Source of the DNA: Fremontodendron californicum
Taxonomy: Eukaryota; Streptophyta; Magnoliopsida; Malvales; Malvaceae
Reading direction: 5' to 3'
Assembly (NCBI GenBank): GCA_030761205.1
Contig: JAULJL010000002.1
Location: forward strand, 17,277,010 to 17,341,009
Length of the DNA: 64,000 nucleotides
The position numbers and the translations under genes are program-made. Positions 44,763-55,917 of this stretch are shown piece after piece (position 1 is the stretch's first letter; each line of letters opens with the position of its first letter). The notes below the pieces were generated by a model. It worked only from the letters and a program-made list of their open reading frames with translations, was not told the DNA's origin and did not search any database.

Positions 44763-47700
44763 TCAAATTTCCCCATCCCAAAGTTCTTCAAGTGTCTTGA
44801 AAGGACCGTCTTTGGATAGGAACTCTTCTCCCCGATAGCCTCTGTTTTGTGGGATGTCATTTATCTTTTTCAGCTCATCCTCATTCAATGACCAATTGAA
44901 TATGTCCAGGTTTTGCTTCATTCTCTCACCGTTGAAACTCTTCACTATTATACCCACCCCTTGTTCATACCCCCATCTTAGGCATACCTGATTTGGATTA
45001 GTATTTAGTAATAAATTTTTCATGCGTCTTGATTCATCTAAAATTTCAAAACAAGGACATTAATGGAACAGAAACAATTTTATAACTTTTTTTTTTGGGA
45101 CGAAAAGCACACCTGAGCCACGGTCTTCCCTTTTGCCTTAGCAATTTCTTTCAGCACTTCACACTCCAGAACTCTGTTGCTGCCCCATCTGGTTCCTATG
45201 GCTCCCAATGGAGAGTAAGCTGACAAAAGGATCCCATTTGCATGGCAAAAATCTTTTAGCTTCTTTTGTTGCCACAGTGGGTTCACTTCCACCTTGAAAA
45301 ATATTGAAACAACTTTCACTTACACTTACAGTATCGCTACTTCAAAGTTGAAACAAATTTGAAGGCTAAGTGTGTTGGAAATTTTCAAAATAAAGTAAAA
45401 AAAATGAAAGATTAATTGATTAAATAAATAATTAATGAAAAACTAGCACATAAGAAGTTATACAATAACTTTGGTATGTTTCAAACATTTGATAAGCTCC
45501 AAACTCGTTCATACATTTTCAAAAGTTGTTCTTTCACTTGTGAAAAGTTGCTAATGACACTTATTGAGTACCAAAAAGTGGAAACTCAATAAAAAGATAA
45601 ATTGGTTGGATTAAACAACACAACTAAAAAGACACAACTCTTGATTAAATCTCTATAAATGGATATCATAATTTCCAATAGAAATAGAACAAAAAAATAT
45701 GATGAACTGAATATGACATTAAAAAACATATGAAACAAGTTCTGAACTATTATCTCTTCCCTATCATTCTCAATTAAAGCAAGTCTCTTAAACTTAGTTT
45801 ACTACAAAAAATTAAGTATAAGAAAGACAATTCGGCCGCTCATTAAGGAGTGTTTAGTGGTTTGATTTCACTAGTGCAAAGTGATTTCAAACATAGGCTT
45901 CATTATATCCTATGGCTATTCGACAAACCCCTCTTGCATACCATTTATGGTGGGGGCGAAATAAGCCTAAAGGAAAGCGACATTTGCAGCACGTCTTGAA
46001 GTCATATTCTCTCATATTATGACTTTCCATTTTACACCCACAGGGTCTCTCAAAAACTCTAACAATCTTTAGTCTTAATTTTTATGATTTTCTAAAATTG
46101 GAAAAGTCATGGTACTTTGAGAGATATGACTGTAGAATTCCAGAAATTGAAATGGTTTGGTGAAGCAAAGTTTTGAGATGAAAAAATGGTTCAAAAAATG
46201 AAAGATACACAAGAAAAGAAAACTTTGCAACAACCAAAGATGGAAAAGAGATGATGATAACAAAGATGAAATGGATGGTTCTCACCAAAGAAGATGATTA
46301 TAATGATTTTCATCGGATAGTCAACAAGTTTTATTTACTTCTTATTTATATGCATGATTACTTACTTTATTAGTTGTTTGCATAATTATATAAATTATGT
46401 GATAACAACTATATGCTATTAATGATAGATGGATTTTTCGAAATCCATTTAATGTCTTCAATCTATATATAATTCCATCATCATGAAAAAGTTTTCAAGA
46501 GAATGTTTATATATAAATAAAAAAAATTGTCTCTTGAAAAGCTTGTGAGTAAGCTTCAAATAATAAGTAGAAGTATCACAAGGAACATAAGAAAGAACAA
46601 AAGACTTTTATGTCAAATATTCATGAGATGGAGTAAGGTTAGTCCCATGTTAATCCACAAAAACAGAGTTTTATGCTAATATCCATGAAATTCAAACATA
46701 AGTAAAAAGGTGCATGTTTTCATTGTGAAAAACAAAGTCATCAAAGAATGACTATTACCTCTTCTTAAAGAAGTAAAATGCACCGGTAACAATAAAGTTA
46801 AATTTGTTGCAATAATTTTTAGTATGAATGAAATGAATACTGAGGCATGGTGGATAAAATCAAGTGCTATAAAAAATATTAGCAAGGGCAGAAATTTGCT
46901 CAAAAAATTCCAACTAAGATAAGAAGGAAATGTGAGTTACATGTAATTCATTCATAATTGAAATGAAAGGTAAAGCACTATAAATTTGATATTTATAGAT
47001 TGCTTAATAAGTTCGGCTTCACGATAATATTTGAGGCAATACAAGGTTGTTTTGTCTAAAGTTGAAATATTTGAAAAACGACTGTTTATGTGAGGACATG
47101 TTAAATTTCTTTGATATTTTGTTTGCTTTGATTGATCTTTTAATTAAGATAAATCATTTTAAGCATTTTTTTAATGAGAATGCTTGATATGTTTAAATCG
47201 GATTGAATTAGAATTATATGTTTCAAATGCTCAAATTAGAGAATACATACTATATATGACTCTTTGATTAAGTATGTTTTGGTTGATAATTGTGTGAATT
47301 ACATGCTTATTAAGATCTTTAGGAATTTATTTCCTAAAATAGAAAAATATTTTCAAAATGCTTGGATAATGCATATTATTATATGTATGATTTATATAGC
47401 ATGTGATGAATAGAAAGAAAGAATTCAAATATGGCTTCTTTTGTTAATTATTCAATTGTTTAAAAATTGATAGAAGGAGATGATTGTTAATTTTAGAAAT
47501 CTACTAAAATTTTATGAAATAAAATATCTTTGTTTAAAATTAAAAGGTGTGATAGAATGCAAAATAAAATATTAACTGAAAAGGTTAATGCAAGACTTCT
47601 AAACTCTTGGTTTAAGACAAAGTCTTGGATGTCATTTGACAAACATATCATAATGAAATTCCTAATAAAAGGAAGAAAGGTACCCCACATGAATTCTTTA

Positions 47701-50700
47701 AGGGAATAAAACCAAACCTAAGTATTTAAAAAGGTTTGGGACATGAAGCAATGGCATATGTTTTTCAAAACATATAAGAAAGATATTCAAGAAAGAGGAT
47801 TTAGTGCATATATTTTTAGGAATGCACATGATAAAGGCACATAGATTCATGTTCAATGAATCTAAAACATTCAATTACAATTAAATTATGATTGAATCAG
47901 GGATGTCATATTTGAATAATATTTATTCAAGTCAATTTCTCAATCCAAAGAAATTGCTCAATAAAGTTCATATGAAATGTAAAAGAATTAGAAAAGTATA
48001 ATTATATGATTCAAAGATTTATTATTAAGAAAATAACGGAATCATATGACTTAGATTTCATAATGTTACTTGTTTAAATAACAAGAGAGGTTGCAAATAA
48101 ACCTATACAATATTGTTTTATTATGAAATCTGATTTTAATATTTTGTTGAGACAAATCAAGTATCAAGATATAGCAATCTTGAAAGAAGTTATAAATGAT
48201 TGTTTACAATCATGTAATAATAATATTAGTAGACTTATCTCCTTGTTGCAACCATTTGGTTGCAAATAGAAATTCAAAAGTTGATGGACAATAGACAAGT
48301 GAAAAGAAAAAAAAATGTTTGCTAAGGGATTTACTCAAAACATAGAATGATTATAGATATACACCATAGTAAGATTTTACTACAAGATAATACTTATTGC
48401 ATTGAGTTAAATTTATAAATTGATAATTTACCAAATGATGTTATTCACATGGTTCTAAATGGTGAATGAAGGCAAAAAAGGTGTATATGAAATAACCTAA
48501 AAAGTTATTGATTCCAAGACGAGATATGGAATGTGTAAATTAGTTAAGTTATTAAATGAACTTAGCAAGTTATTAAGCAATAACATCAAATTTGATGAGG
48601 TGATTTTGGCTAATGATATTTCATATTAAATTATATAAATGTAGACCTATAGTAAGATCAACGAATTGTTATCTTTTGACTATATGAAGATGACATGCTA
48701 ACTTTGCTATGGATCAAAACAAAATAAAAGTACCAAAAAGGTTCTTGCTTAGCAATTTTTCTATGAGATATATAAATAGGTGTTGCGGATGTGATTTTGG
48801 GAATAAGAATAAAAGGTCAAGTTATTACTTTCTCAATTTCATTGTATTATAAGATTCTAAAAGAATGAATTATATAATTGTGCAACGGATGCAACACTAT
48901 ATTAAATTAAGATATGTTAGTTGCACAATAGAATATGCAAAAGTAATCGAATATTTGGTGTATGCTATGATAAACACAAAGCTGGACATTACTTTTGTGA
49001 TTGCAAATGTTAGTAGATATACAAATGACCCAAAATAAATTGCATTGGGATGGTCTTAAGATATTCATAATAATTGCATTATGATATTATACAAAACCTC
49101 AAGAATAAAAGGATAAACCAATGCAAATTTGATTACCAACATGGAAGAAAAATTAATCCACGAATGGATTGACTTTCATGATTGGTATTGCTAATATTTC
49201 TTGGAATTCAAAGAAACAAAAATATATTAAATGATCTATTATAGTTGCGAAATTCATTAGTATTGGATATGACAAGTAAGGAATTAAAAATTTTATAAAT
49301 TTCTTTAAGGCCTAAACCAATGTCATATAAGTTTATTGTGATAGTGAAGTTACACTATCAAAGGGCTAAAAGCCAAGCATATTGATGTAGACACATTGGT
49401 TAAAGCATAGCTATGTATGAAAATAATTTGACAAGGGGTGCATGATAACTCTATAAAATAGAGTTATTTTATCCTATTTTGTGCTTTTAAAATAACTAAG
49501 TCCTTATAGTTAAAATTATTTATTAAGTATTTTTAGTTATTTTTAATTTTATTTATTTATTTTATGTTTAATTTTAGTTATTAATTAATGTCTTTTGTAG
49601 TTTTGTAGAGTCCTAAAACAAGAAGGAAAGACTCAACTCATATATGGAAAGTCCAAACTGGAGGTAGTTACTTGGGCACAAAGTTTTTCTTCTTCAGGCT
49701 TTTAAGAACTCTATAAGTAGGAACCCTTAGGCTTTTATCTTTTAGACCTACTTAGTTTTTGCTTTAATTTTTTGAATAGGAGAGCAGCCACCACCATCTT
49801 GCAAGGAGCTAAGAACAGTTTTGGATACTAGAAGATTGAAGAGCTGACAACCTTTAGTTTTCTCTTTTCCTAAATCTTCTTTTATTTTCTTGTAATTTGA
49901 TGTTGGTGAAACTCCTTTGCTTATTGTTTTTAATGTTGAGCATGAACTAAATTCCTTTTCTAGGATTGCAATGGAACTCAACACATAGTTTGGATTATTT
50001 TACTCTCTAGTTTGATTTAATGATATTTGAGTTGTTTATGCATTCTTGTACTTAATACTTTTAATTGCTTGATCACCAATTAAACTGATTTGTTAACCTA
50101 AATATAACTTGAAAAAGGGAGTTTAGTGTTAGACATGGATTGCATAACACATGTTTTATATTTATTTATTAGGATGAATTGATCTGCATGTAGGGTAGGA
50201 ATACACTTACGTGTCATGTGTAAACAATTTTAGAGTCTAAGCTTAACGAGTTCTTCTTTAATCAATTATCATAGGAATATAGTTAATTGGTTAAGAAGGA
50301 TATTTTTATAAGACCATCGAAAGATCCTTATAGATAGATTAGAGCTCTAAGTTAACAACTCAAAGTCATTAATCAAGTTAAGAGGGTAGTAGACGTTCTA
50401 GCAAAGTGTTGAGGGAAGTTGTAATCCTAGGCTTTTCTCCATTGAATTAAATCCAAATTTTTATTTGCTTTCTTTGTTTATTACTTTTCTTTACTCTAGT
50501 TTCAATTCACAAATTTTTAGTTAATTATTTGGATAAGATTAAACTGTTTTAATTTTAGTATTTAACGGATTTAATAATAATTCCTCGTGGGTTTGACACT
50601 CTACTTCCACTTTATTACTTGTTTGCGATAACGTGCACTTGCGTAGTAAAATCTGACCACAGTGCACCATATTTTTTGTCAAGACAAGGAAAACTTAACA

Positions 50701-52976
50701 AATCCTTTGACAAAAGGAATTGTAAAGGAAACGATGTCTAGATCTTCCAAAGGGATGGGATTCAAGCCCATTTAACTCAAACATGATGGAACCTCAAATA
50801 CATCATTTGAATATGGCTGCAAGCAATAACACATATTTATTCATCCCAAGGTTAGTCAATTGCTTGGAACCGTATGATTAAAGAGGGAGGTTGAGTTAAT
50901 CTCTTTATGAACCATAACACGTAAATTAAAGTGTTGAAGTGCCTTATACGGTGGCCTTTCTAATGGAGTTCACTTATATGAGTGGAAGTGGTGCCGTTTA
51001 TAGGAGCAAAGGGCTTGACTCTTAAGCACTCATAAAAGGATACAAGACACATGGTCAATTATAGTGTCAAGCATTGCTAAATGACTTTTTAATGAGTTTG
51101 AAATATTATGTCCGGATTAGTGCATGACTAGTATATAGAATCATTGGTTCAAAGATGTAAGATCAACCATACAATTCTGATTAGCTCAACAATATTTTTT
51201 CACTAAGGTGAAGGTTTTGAATCGGCAAGATACCTTCACTTATACATATGATTTCCAAAATTGTCAAACTTACTCTATTTTGAAAATGGTGGGGGATTGT
51301 TGGAATTTTTCAAAATTAAGTGAAAGAAATGAAAGATTAATTGGTTAAATAATTAATTAATGAGAAACTAGCACAAAAGAAGCTATACAATAGTTTTGGT
51401 AAGTTCCAAACCAAGGAAATTGATTTAAAGATTAATTGGAGAAGCTTTATATATAATGGGATTCGAATACCCATTCATGAGATTTGAATTTCATGAGTTT
51501 TAGAATGGAAATAAGCTTCTATAGAATTTTACACAAGGGGATTCGTATACCTATTAAAAGGGGTTTGAATACCAGGTTTGGAAGGAGTTCTGTTATAATT
51601 TAAAAAGAGAGATTCGAATCCCCTGATTCGAGGATTCGAATACCTTAGTTCAAATTTTGACAGATTTGTCTATAACGACTAGTTTCGTTTCAAACTCATT
51701 ATACCTTTTTAGAGGTTGCTCTTTCACTTGTGAAAGGTTGCCAATGGCACCTATTGAGTACCAAAAGGTGGAAACTCAAAAAAAAAAAAAGATAAGTTGG
51801 TTGGATTAAACAACACAACTGAAGAAACATAGCTCTTTATCGAATCTCTATAAATACAGATCAAAATTTTCAAGAAAAAAAATATGATGAACAGAATATG
51901 ACGGAACAGAACATATGAAACAAGTTATGAACTATCAACCCTATCATTCTCAATTAAAGCAAGTCTCTTAGACTTAGTTTACTGTAGAAACTAATTATAA
52001 GAAAATATTATTTTGCCGCTCATTAAGGAGTGTTTAGTTGTTTGATTTTCACTTGTGCAAAGTGATTTCAAACATAGGCTTCATTATATCCTATCGCTAT
52101 TCCACAAACCCTTCTTGCATATCATATATGGTGGAGGCGAAAAAAACTTAAAAAAAGTGACATTTACAACATGCCTTGAAGTCATACTCTCTCATGTTAT
52201 GACTTTCCATTTTAAACCCACCAGAATTCTCAAAAAACTCCTACAAAGTGTGTGTCAGATAGAAAGGGAGAGTTACCTGATTAACCGCTGGAGGGATCTT
52301 TGCGATTGACAAAATATCGGCCACCTTTTTAATTGAACAATTGCTGACACCTATCGATTTTGTGAGGCCAAGCCTTTGGCAATCTTCCATGGCGGCCCAT
52401 ATAGAACTGAAATCCATGGGGAAGATAAGGTATCCCTCATCTCCTGAGACTCCTTGAATCCCCTTTTTTACGCTTAAAGGCCAATGAATAAGATAGAGAT
52501 CGAGGTACTCCAATTTGAGATTTCTGCAGTGCAAAAGATTTAGACAAGAAATTGCTGTCTTCACATTGACAAAAAGGACAAAATATAGTATTACGATATA
52601 TCAAAAGGAATATAAATGGGCAACAAATATTTTACTCTAAGCTTCTACGAAGAGCAGGAAGAACAAGTTCTGCATCATCATCGCTGCTCCACAACTTGGA
52701 AGTGATGAAGAGCTCGTCTCGAGATTTGATTAAGCCAAGCGAAATTGCTTCAATGATTGCTTCACCCAGCGGCTGCTCTGTCCCATACAAAGAAGCTGTA
52801 TCAAAGTGCCTGTAACCAAGTTTAATTGCTTGAAGAACAGCTAGTTTTGTAACTAATTCTGATCCTTCAACTGGGTCGGATGCCGTGCCCAATCCCAAAA
52901 CCGGCATTCTCTGGCCACTCCTCCTCAAAACATATTCTGGAATACTAAAACTAGTTGCTTCGAAACTGCTTTCCAT
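44763..52976 (-). CDS. NAD(P)H-dependent aldo-keto reductase (AKR4, 6'-deoxychalcone synthase / methylecgonone reductase-like)
   Basis: Join of 52976-52636, 52523-52277, 45292-45113 and 44987-44763: 330 aa. All introns have GT/AG ends and the frames close perfectly. Reduces carbonyls with NAD(P)H in the cytosol. The catalytic tetrad is intact: Asp59 (GYRHFDTASLYGTEQ), Tyr64, Lys94 (FITSKLW), His127 (DLYLIHWP). The cofactor-binding C-terminal part has VCLRWGYEQG and VKSFNGERMKQNLDIF. It closes with FKTLEELWDGEI, like plant AKR4 enzymes of specialised metabolism. The substrate cannot be read from sequence. Introns 1 and 3 are 112 and 125 bp; intron 2 is 6984 bp because a Copia element sits in it, and would be 106 bp without it. 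No obvious TATA box lies within 150 bases upstream. The gene looks functional if the long intron is spliced. Confidence 0.92.
45373..46064 (+). repeat. 5' LTR of the Copia element
   Basis: 692 bp. Shares with the 3' LTR the blocks AATGAAAGATTAATTG, GGCTTCATTATATCCTAT and TATGACTTTCCATTTTA. Lacks about 250 bp present near 51420-51660 in the other copy. Confidence 0.88.
47500..50790 (+). pseudogene. Copia polyprotein remnants (integrase, RT, RNase H)
   Basis: Translated fragments in changing frames. Near 47680 PHEFFKGIKPNLS corresponds to the integrase C-terminal PYELWKGxKPNLS motif. Near 48310 FAKGFTQN matches the RT entry ARLVAKGxTQ. Near 48430 a HQMDVKTAFLNG-like stretch is recognisable but mutated. 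Near 48870 NCATDATL, and near 49190 a segment like the RNase H tether. Beyond the nested solo LTR, at about 50735, SSKGMGFKPI matches the usual C-terminus of these polyproteins. Many stops; not coding. 46065-47500 is too decayed to assign. Confidence 0.75.
49443..50661 (+). mobile_element. solo LTR nested in the Copia element
   Basis: 1219 bp from TGATAACTCTATAAA to CTGACCACA, with TSD GTGCA on both sides (49438-49442, 50662-50666). Copia sequence continues across it. The TGATAACTC start resembles the Athila-like LTR at 1566-10851, but the rest differs. The end of the LTR contains TTTGCGATAACGTGCACTTG. No internal region remains. The small frame at 49748-49984 is unsupported. Confidence 0.88.
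51298..52245 (+). repeat. 3' LTR of the Copia element
   Basis: 948 bp, immediately after the PPT. It carries an extra segment (51420-51660) with repeated GGATTCGAATACC words, missing from the 5' LTR. Confidence 0.88.
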
Positions 52977-55390
52977 TATTTTTTTTTCTTCAAGAACTCA
53001 AAATTTTCTTTTATTTCGATTCCTTCGATCCTGAATCAGAGTACTTCTATTGAGTTTCGCTGATCAGTGGTCAAGCCTGTGCTTGTCAATCCTATTTGGA
53101 TGGTACGATCTCGGACGAGATAAATGGAAAGAATTGTTAAGAAAAATAAACTTGACACTGAATTTAAGATGGGATTTTATTTACATGAGAGTCTGTCATT
53201 TCCGTGTGGGATTGACGGACAAACTTCAACAATAGATTTATTAAGAAGCAATTGATGACCTGTATAGAAGGTTAACTTGAAGTTTTACATTTTTTGAAAA
53301 GCTTCAATTTTTTTTTTTTAAAAAGAAAAACTTCAATTTTTGCTTAAACTACTTTCATTCATTCACGTTTTTGCTTGGCAATTATGAAGTGAGGCACCTC
53401 ATTTTCATTTGTTTATTTATATAATTAAAAACATAAATATTTCATTTAGTTTCCTAAATTTAAAAATAGTTTTTTATTTTTTTAATTTTTTTAAAACAAA
53501 ATTTAAAAAAATTAATTATTAACTTATTGTAAAAGTTTAATACCATTATCAAATACTCTTATATTTACGTTTTAAAAATATATATATTATATATAATTTT
53601 TTTTATTAAATTAGTGTCACGAGTTAAGTGACACCACCTCAATTAATAAAATTATTTAAAAATTAAATTAAAATAAAATAAAAATATGTAAATAAATATT
53701 AATATCTTTTAAATTTTTATTTCAATACAATAAATTATATACTTAGTTCTTTTTTGCCATTATATTTTTATTATACTGGTATTTCATATAATTTGACTTT
53801 GAAATTGAGAATAAGAAAACTAAAGAACTTGTAAAGTATGACCCCAAGAAAAATATTCCTACTTTAAGTAATTAAGCAACCAAGATAGCCGGTTATGACA
53901 ACAAAAAAATTGAATGGTGTAGGTGTGTCCGACTGTCACCTAATGCTCTTCCTTTAAGATGACATGATTTACATTAATGGTTTACTTCTTTTTTTATTAT
54001 TATTATTTATTTTTTTTGTAATGGTTTTGATTTTTTTATTTTGTCAATTTAATTGAGGTTGCCCTTTCCCACTTTGTTTAAGTCCACTTGGTGATAAAAA
54101 TGTTCTATTCTGCTCAACCTTAATTGAATTGTGTGATATATAATGTTGTCAGATAAAGAATTGAGGTTCAGTCTATGATCATGATATGAAAATCATGAGG
54201 TAAGCTACAGGCTACACTTGGTGGGAGGGAGACATGTAGATTCTTTTATTTGTGAGTGTGAATTGGACTTTTAGGGAGTGATGAGTGCTTTGGAATAATT
54301 TTATTATTATTGGATTTTAGTGATGGAATAAAACTAAAAGGGATCCGGTTTTTCTCAAATCCTTTCAAACTTCTAAGGGAGCCGTTTATATTTTTAGGAG
54401 TTAAGGAGCGATTGTTTTACGGAATATTTAATTATTGTTGGGATTGTTGAGGATATTTTTAAGCATGTCCTTATTTGATTTGTCTGATATCATGTTAGAG
54501 GAGAATTTAATATATCGAACATGTTAGATATTCGGTGCTATCTAACTATAATATAATATATTGACTACAAGCTTTTTCTCTTATTTGATATGTGTTTTTT
54601 TTTTTTTTTAGGATAAGAAGGAAATTATTTGTTTTGTTAAGTATATTTGTTGGATTTCAGAGAATATTTTGGAAAAGAAAGAGAAAGGAAAAAAAAATGA
54701 AAAAAAAAAAAGAGAAAAATTTATTTGTTTATGTTCATGTTATTTTTTTCGTATGTTTAAAGTATTATAAATTTATATAAGTTTTTGCACGTTAATAATT
54801 TATTTTATGTATATTTTGACACGTTCGTTATTCGTGTAGGGTTCATGTTATTTTTCATGTTGTGTTTTAATTATTTTTCCTATATTGGTTCGTGTCGTGT
54901 CTCAATTCATTTTATGTTTTGTATAGTTTGTCATTGTGATTCAATTTAGAGAAAAAATTGTAGGTGTCGTGTTTCAGTTTATGACATATTTTGCATAATT
55001 TGTTATAGTGATTCATTTTAGATAAAAAAAATTTGTTCGTGACGTGTTCGTGTTATTTTTTGCGTTCAAAGTATTATAAACTTATATAAATTTTACACGT
55101 TAATAATTCGTTTTATATAGATTGTAACACGTTCGTGCATTCAAGTAGTGTTCATGTTTTTTTCATGTTGTGTTGTGTTTTAATTATTTTTTCATGTTGT
55201 GTTTGTATCGTGTCTCAATTCATCCCATATTTTGCATAATTTATCATAATAATTCGATTTTAACTCTAAATTTATTTACTTACGATATTAAAATATAAAA
55301 AATTATTTAAATAAATAATAATTATTTATATGATTCAACTTAAATTTATTTATGATTTTTAATTTAATTAATATTTTATATATATTAAAA
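52977..55390. other. AT-rich upstream region of the AKR gene
   Basis: 52977-53240 would hold the AKR 5' leader and core promoter on the minus strand; no clear TATA box. Beyond it is AT-rich sequence with no supported gene. A GTGTCAC/GTGACAC inverted pair lies near 53613-53635. From about 54765 to 55260 an imperfect duplication of about 300 bp repeats TTTATATAA, CACGTTAATAAT and TCATGTTGTGTT blocks; this probably belongs to the Helitron that ends at 55423. Confidence 0.45.
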
Positions 55391-55394
55391 AAAT

Positions 55395-55424
55395 CCCGCA
55401 ACGAAGCGGAGAAAGAATTCTAGT
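55395..55424 (+). mobile_element. probable Helitron 3' terminus
   Basis: CCGC-AACGAA-GCGG hairpin followed 10 bases later by CTAG and then T. A short GC hairpin about 10 bp upstream of CTRR, inserted next to a T, is the Helitron 3' signature. The AT-rich 0.6 kb upstream would be its body. I could not find the TC start. No rolling-circle protein is visible, so it is non-autonomous at best. Confidence 0.5.
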
Positions 55425-55462
55425 AGGAAGTAATCTTAAGCCTACCTTTATTTTAGATATTC

Positions 55463-55658
55463 TTATATGGATTATTATCTTGTATATTGGTAGTAGAGTT
55501 TTTTTAACTCTACAAGCGGAGTTAAAAAACTGGCACGTAACCCATTTATTTTGTTTCTATTTTTTAAAATATAACCTAAAGACACGTAACAGTTTTTTAA
55601 TCCCACTTATGGAGTTACAAAACTCCACTACCAATGTACAGCATAATAATCCATATAA
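55463..55658. mobile_element. small inverted-repeat element (MITE-like, 196 bp)
   Basis: Ends are perfect 16-base inverted repeats TTATATGGATTATTAT. The similarity continues inward for about 80 bases on each side (TTGGTAGTRGAGTTTT, AACTC, GTTAAAAAACTG, CACGTAAC), leaving a short loop. The whole forms one long hairpin. Superfamily is not assignable; a TSD is not clear. Confidence 0.75.
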
Positions 55659-55779
55659 AACCTTCTTATATTCCGAGTAGAATCCTTATTTTCAAATTTT
55701 TATACCTTGATAAATTAATATTTTGGTCCATAATGCCCTAGAAGTTTAATTTAATTACAAAAGAGGTTTCTACTTTCAA

Positions 55780-55914
55780 CCCCAGAATTGAAACTCATTT
55801 TTTCATTTCCAAAATTCGAAGAACCCTAGCGCTGCTTTTCCTCTAAAGCTTCCAGTTGCAGCACCTAGTCCTCGTCGCCCTCAGTGCTTTTCGTTGTCGG
55901 TGAGAGCTTCACCA
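55780..55914 (+). other. possible host gene leader (ACCCTAG-type 5' UTR)
   Basis: Carries GAAGAACCCTAGCGCTG followed by CT-rich text resembling the 5' leaders of plant housekeeping genes. After removing the Harbinger-type element it would continue into 57981-58015. No start codon or coding exon follows before the CACTA remnant, so at most a decayed or transposon-captured leader. Confidence 0.25.
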
Positions 55915-55917
55915 TTA

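Larger units (their letters stand above)
45373..52245 (+). mobile_element. decayed Ty1/copia element in AKR intron 2
   Basis: LTRs 45373-46064 and 51298-52245 start TGTTGGAA and end in AACA/TACA. TSD AAGTG is perfect at 45368-45372 and 52246-52250. A G-rich PPT (AATGGTGGGGGAT) ends just before the 3' LTR. It lies antisense to the host gene. The 5' LTR is about 250 bp shorter than the 3' LTR because of an internal deletion, and both differ at many sites, so the insertion is old. The interior is 3.3 kb of decayed polyprotein plus a nested solo LTR. Confidence 0.92.

Noticed and set aside
46075..47690. several minus-strand ORFs of 60-75 aa in AKR intron 2
   Set aside because: They lie in decayed Copia sequence, lack domains, and the hydrophobic composition follows base composition.
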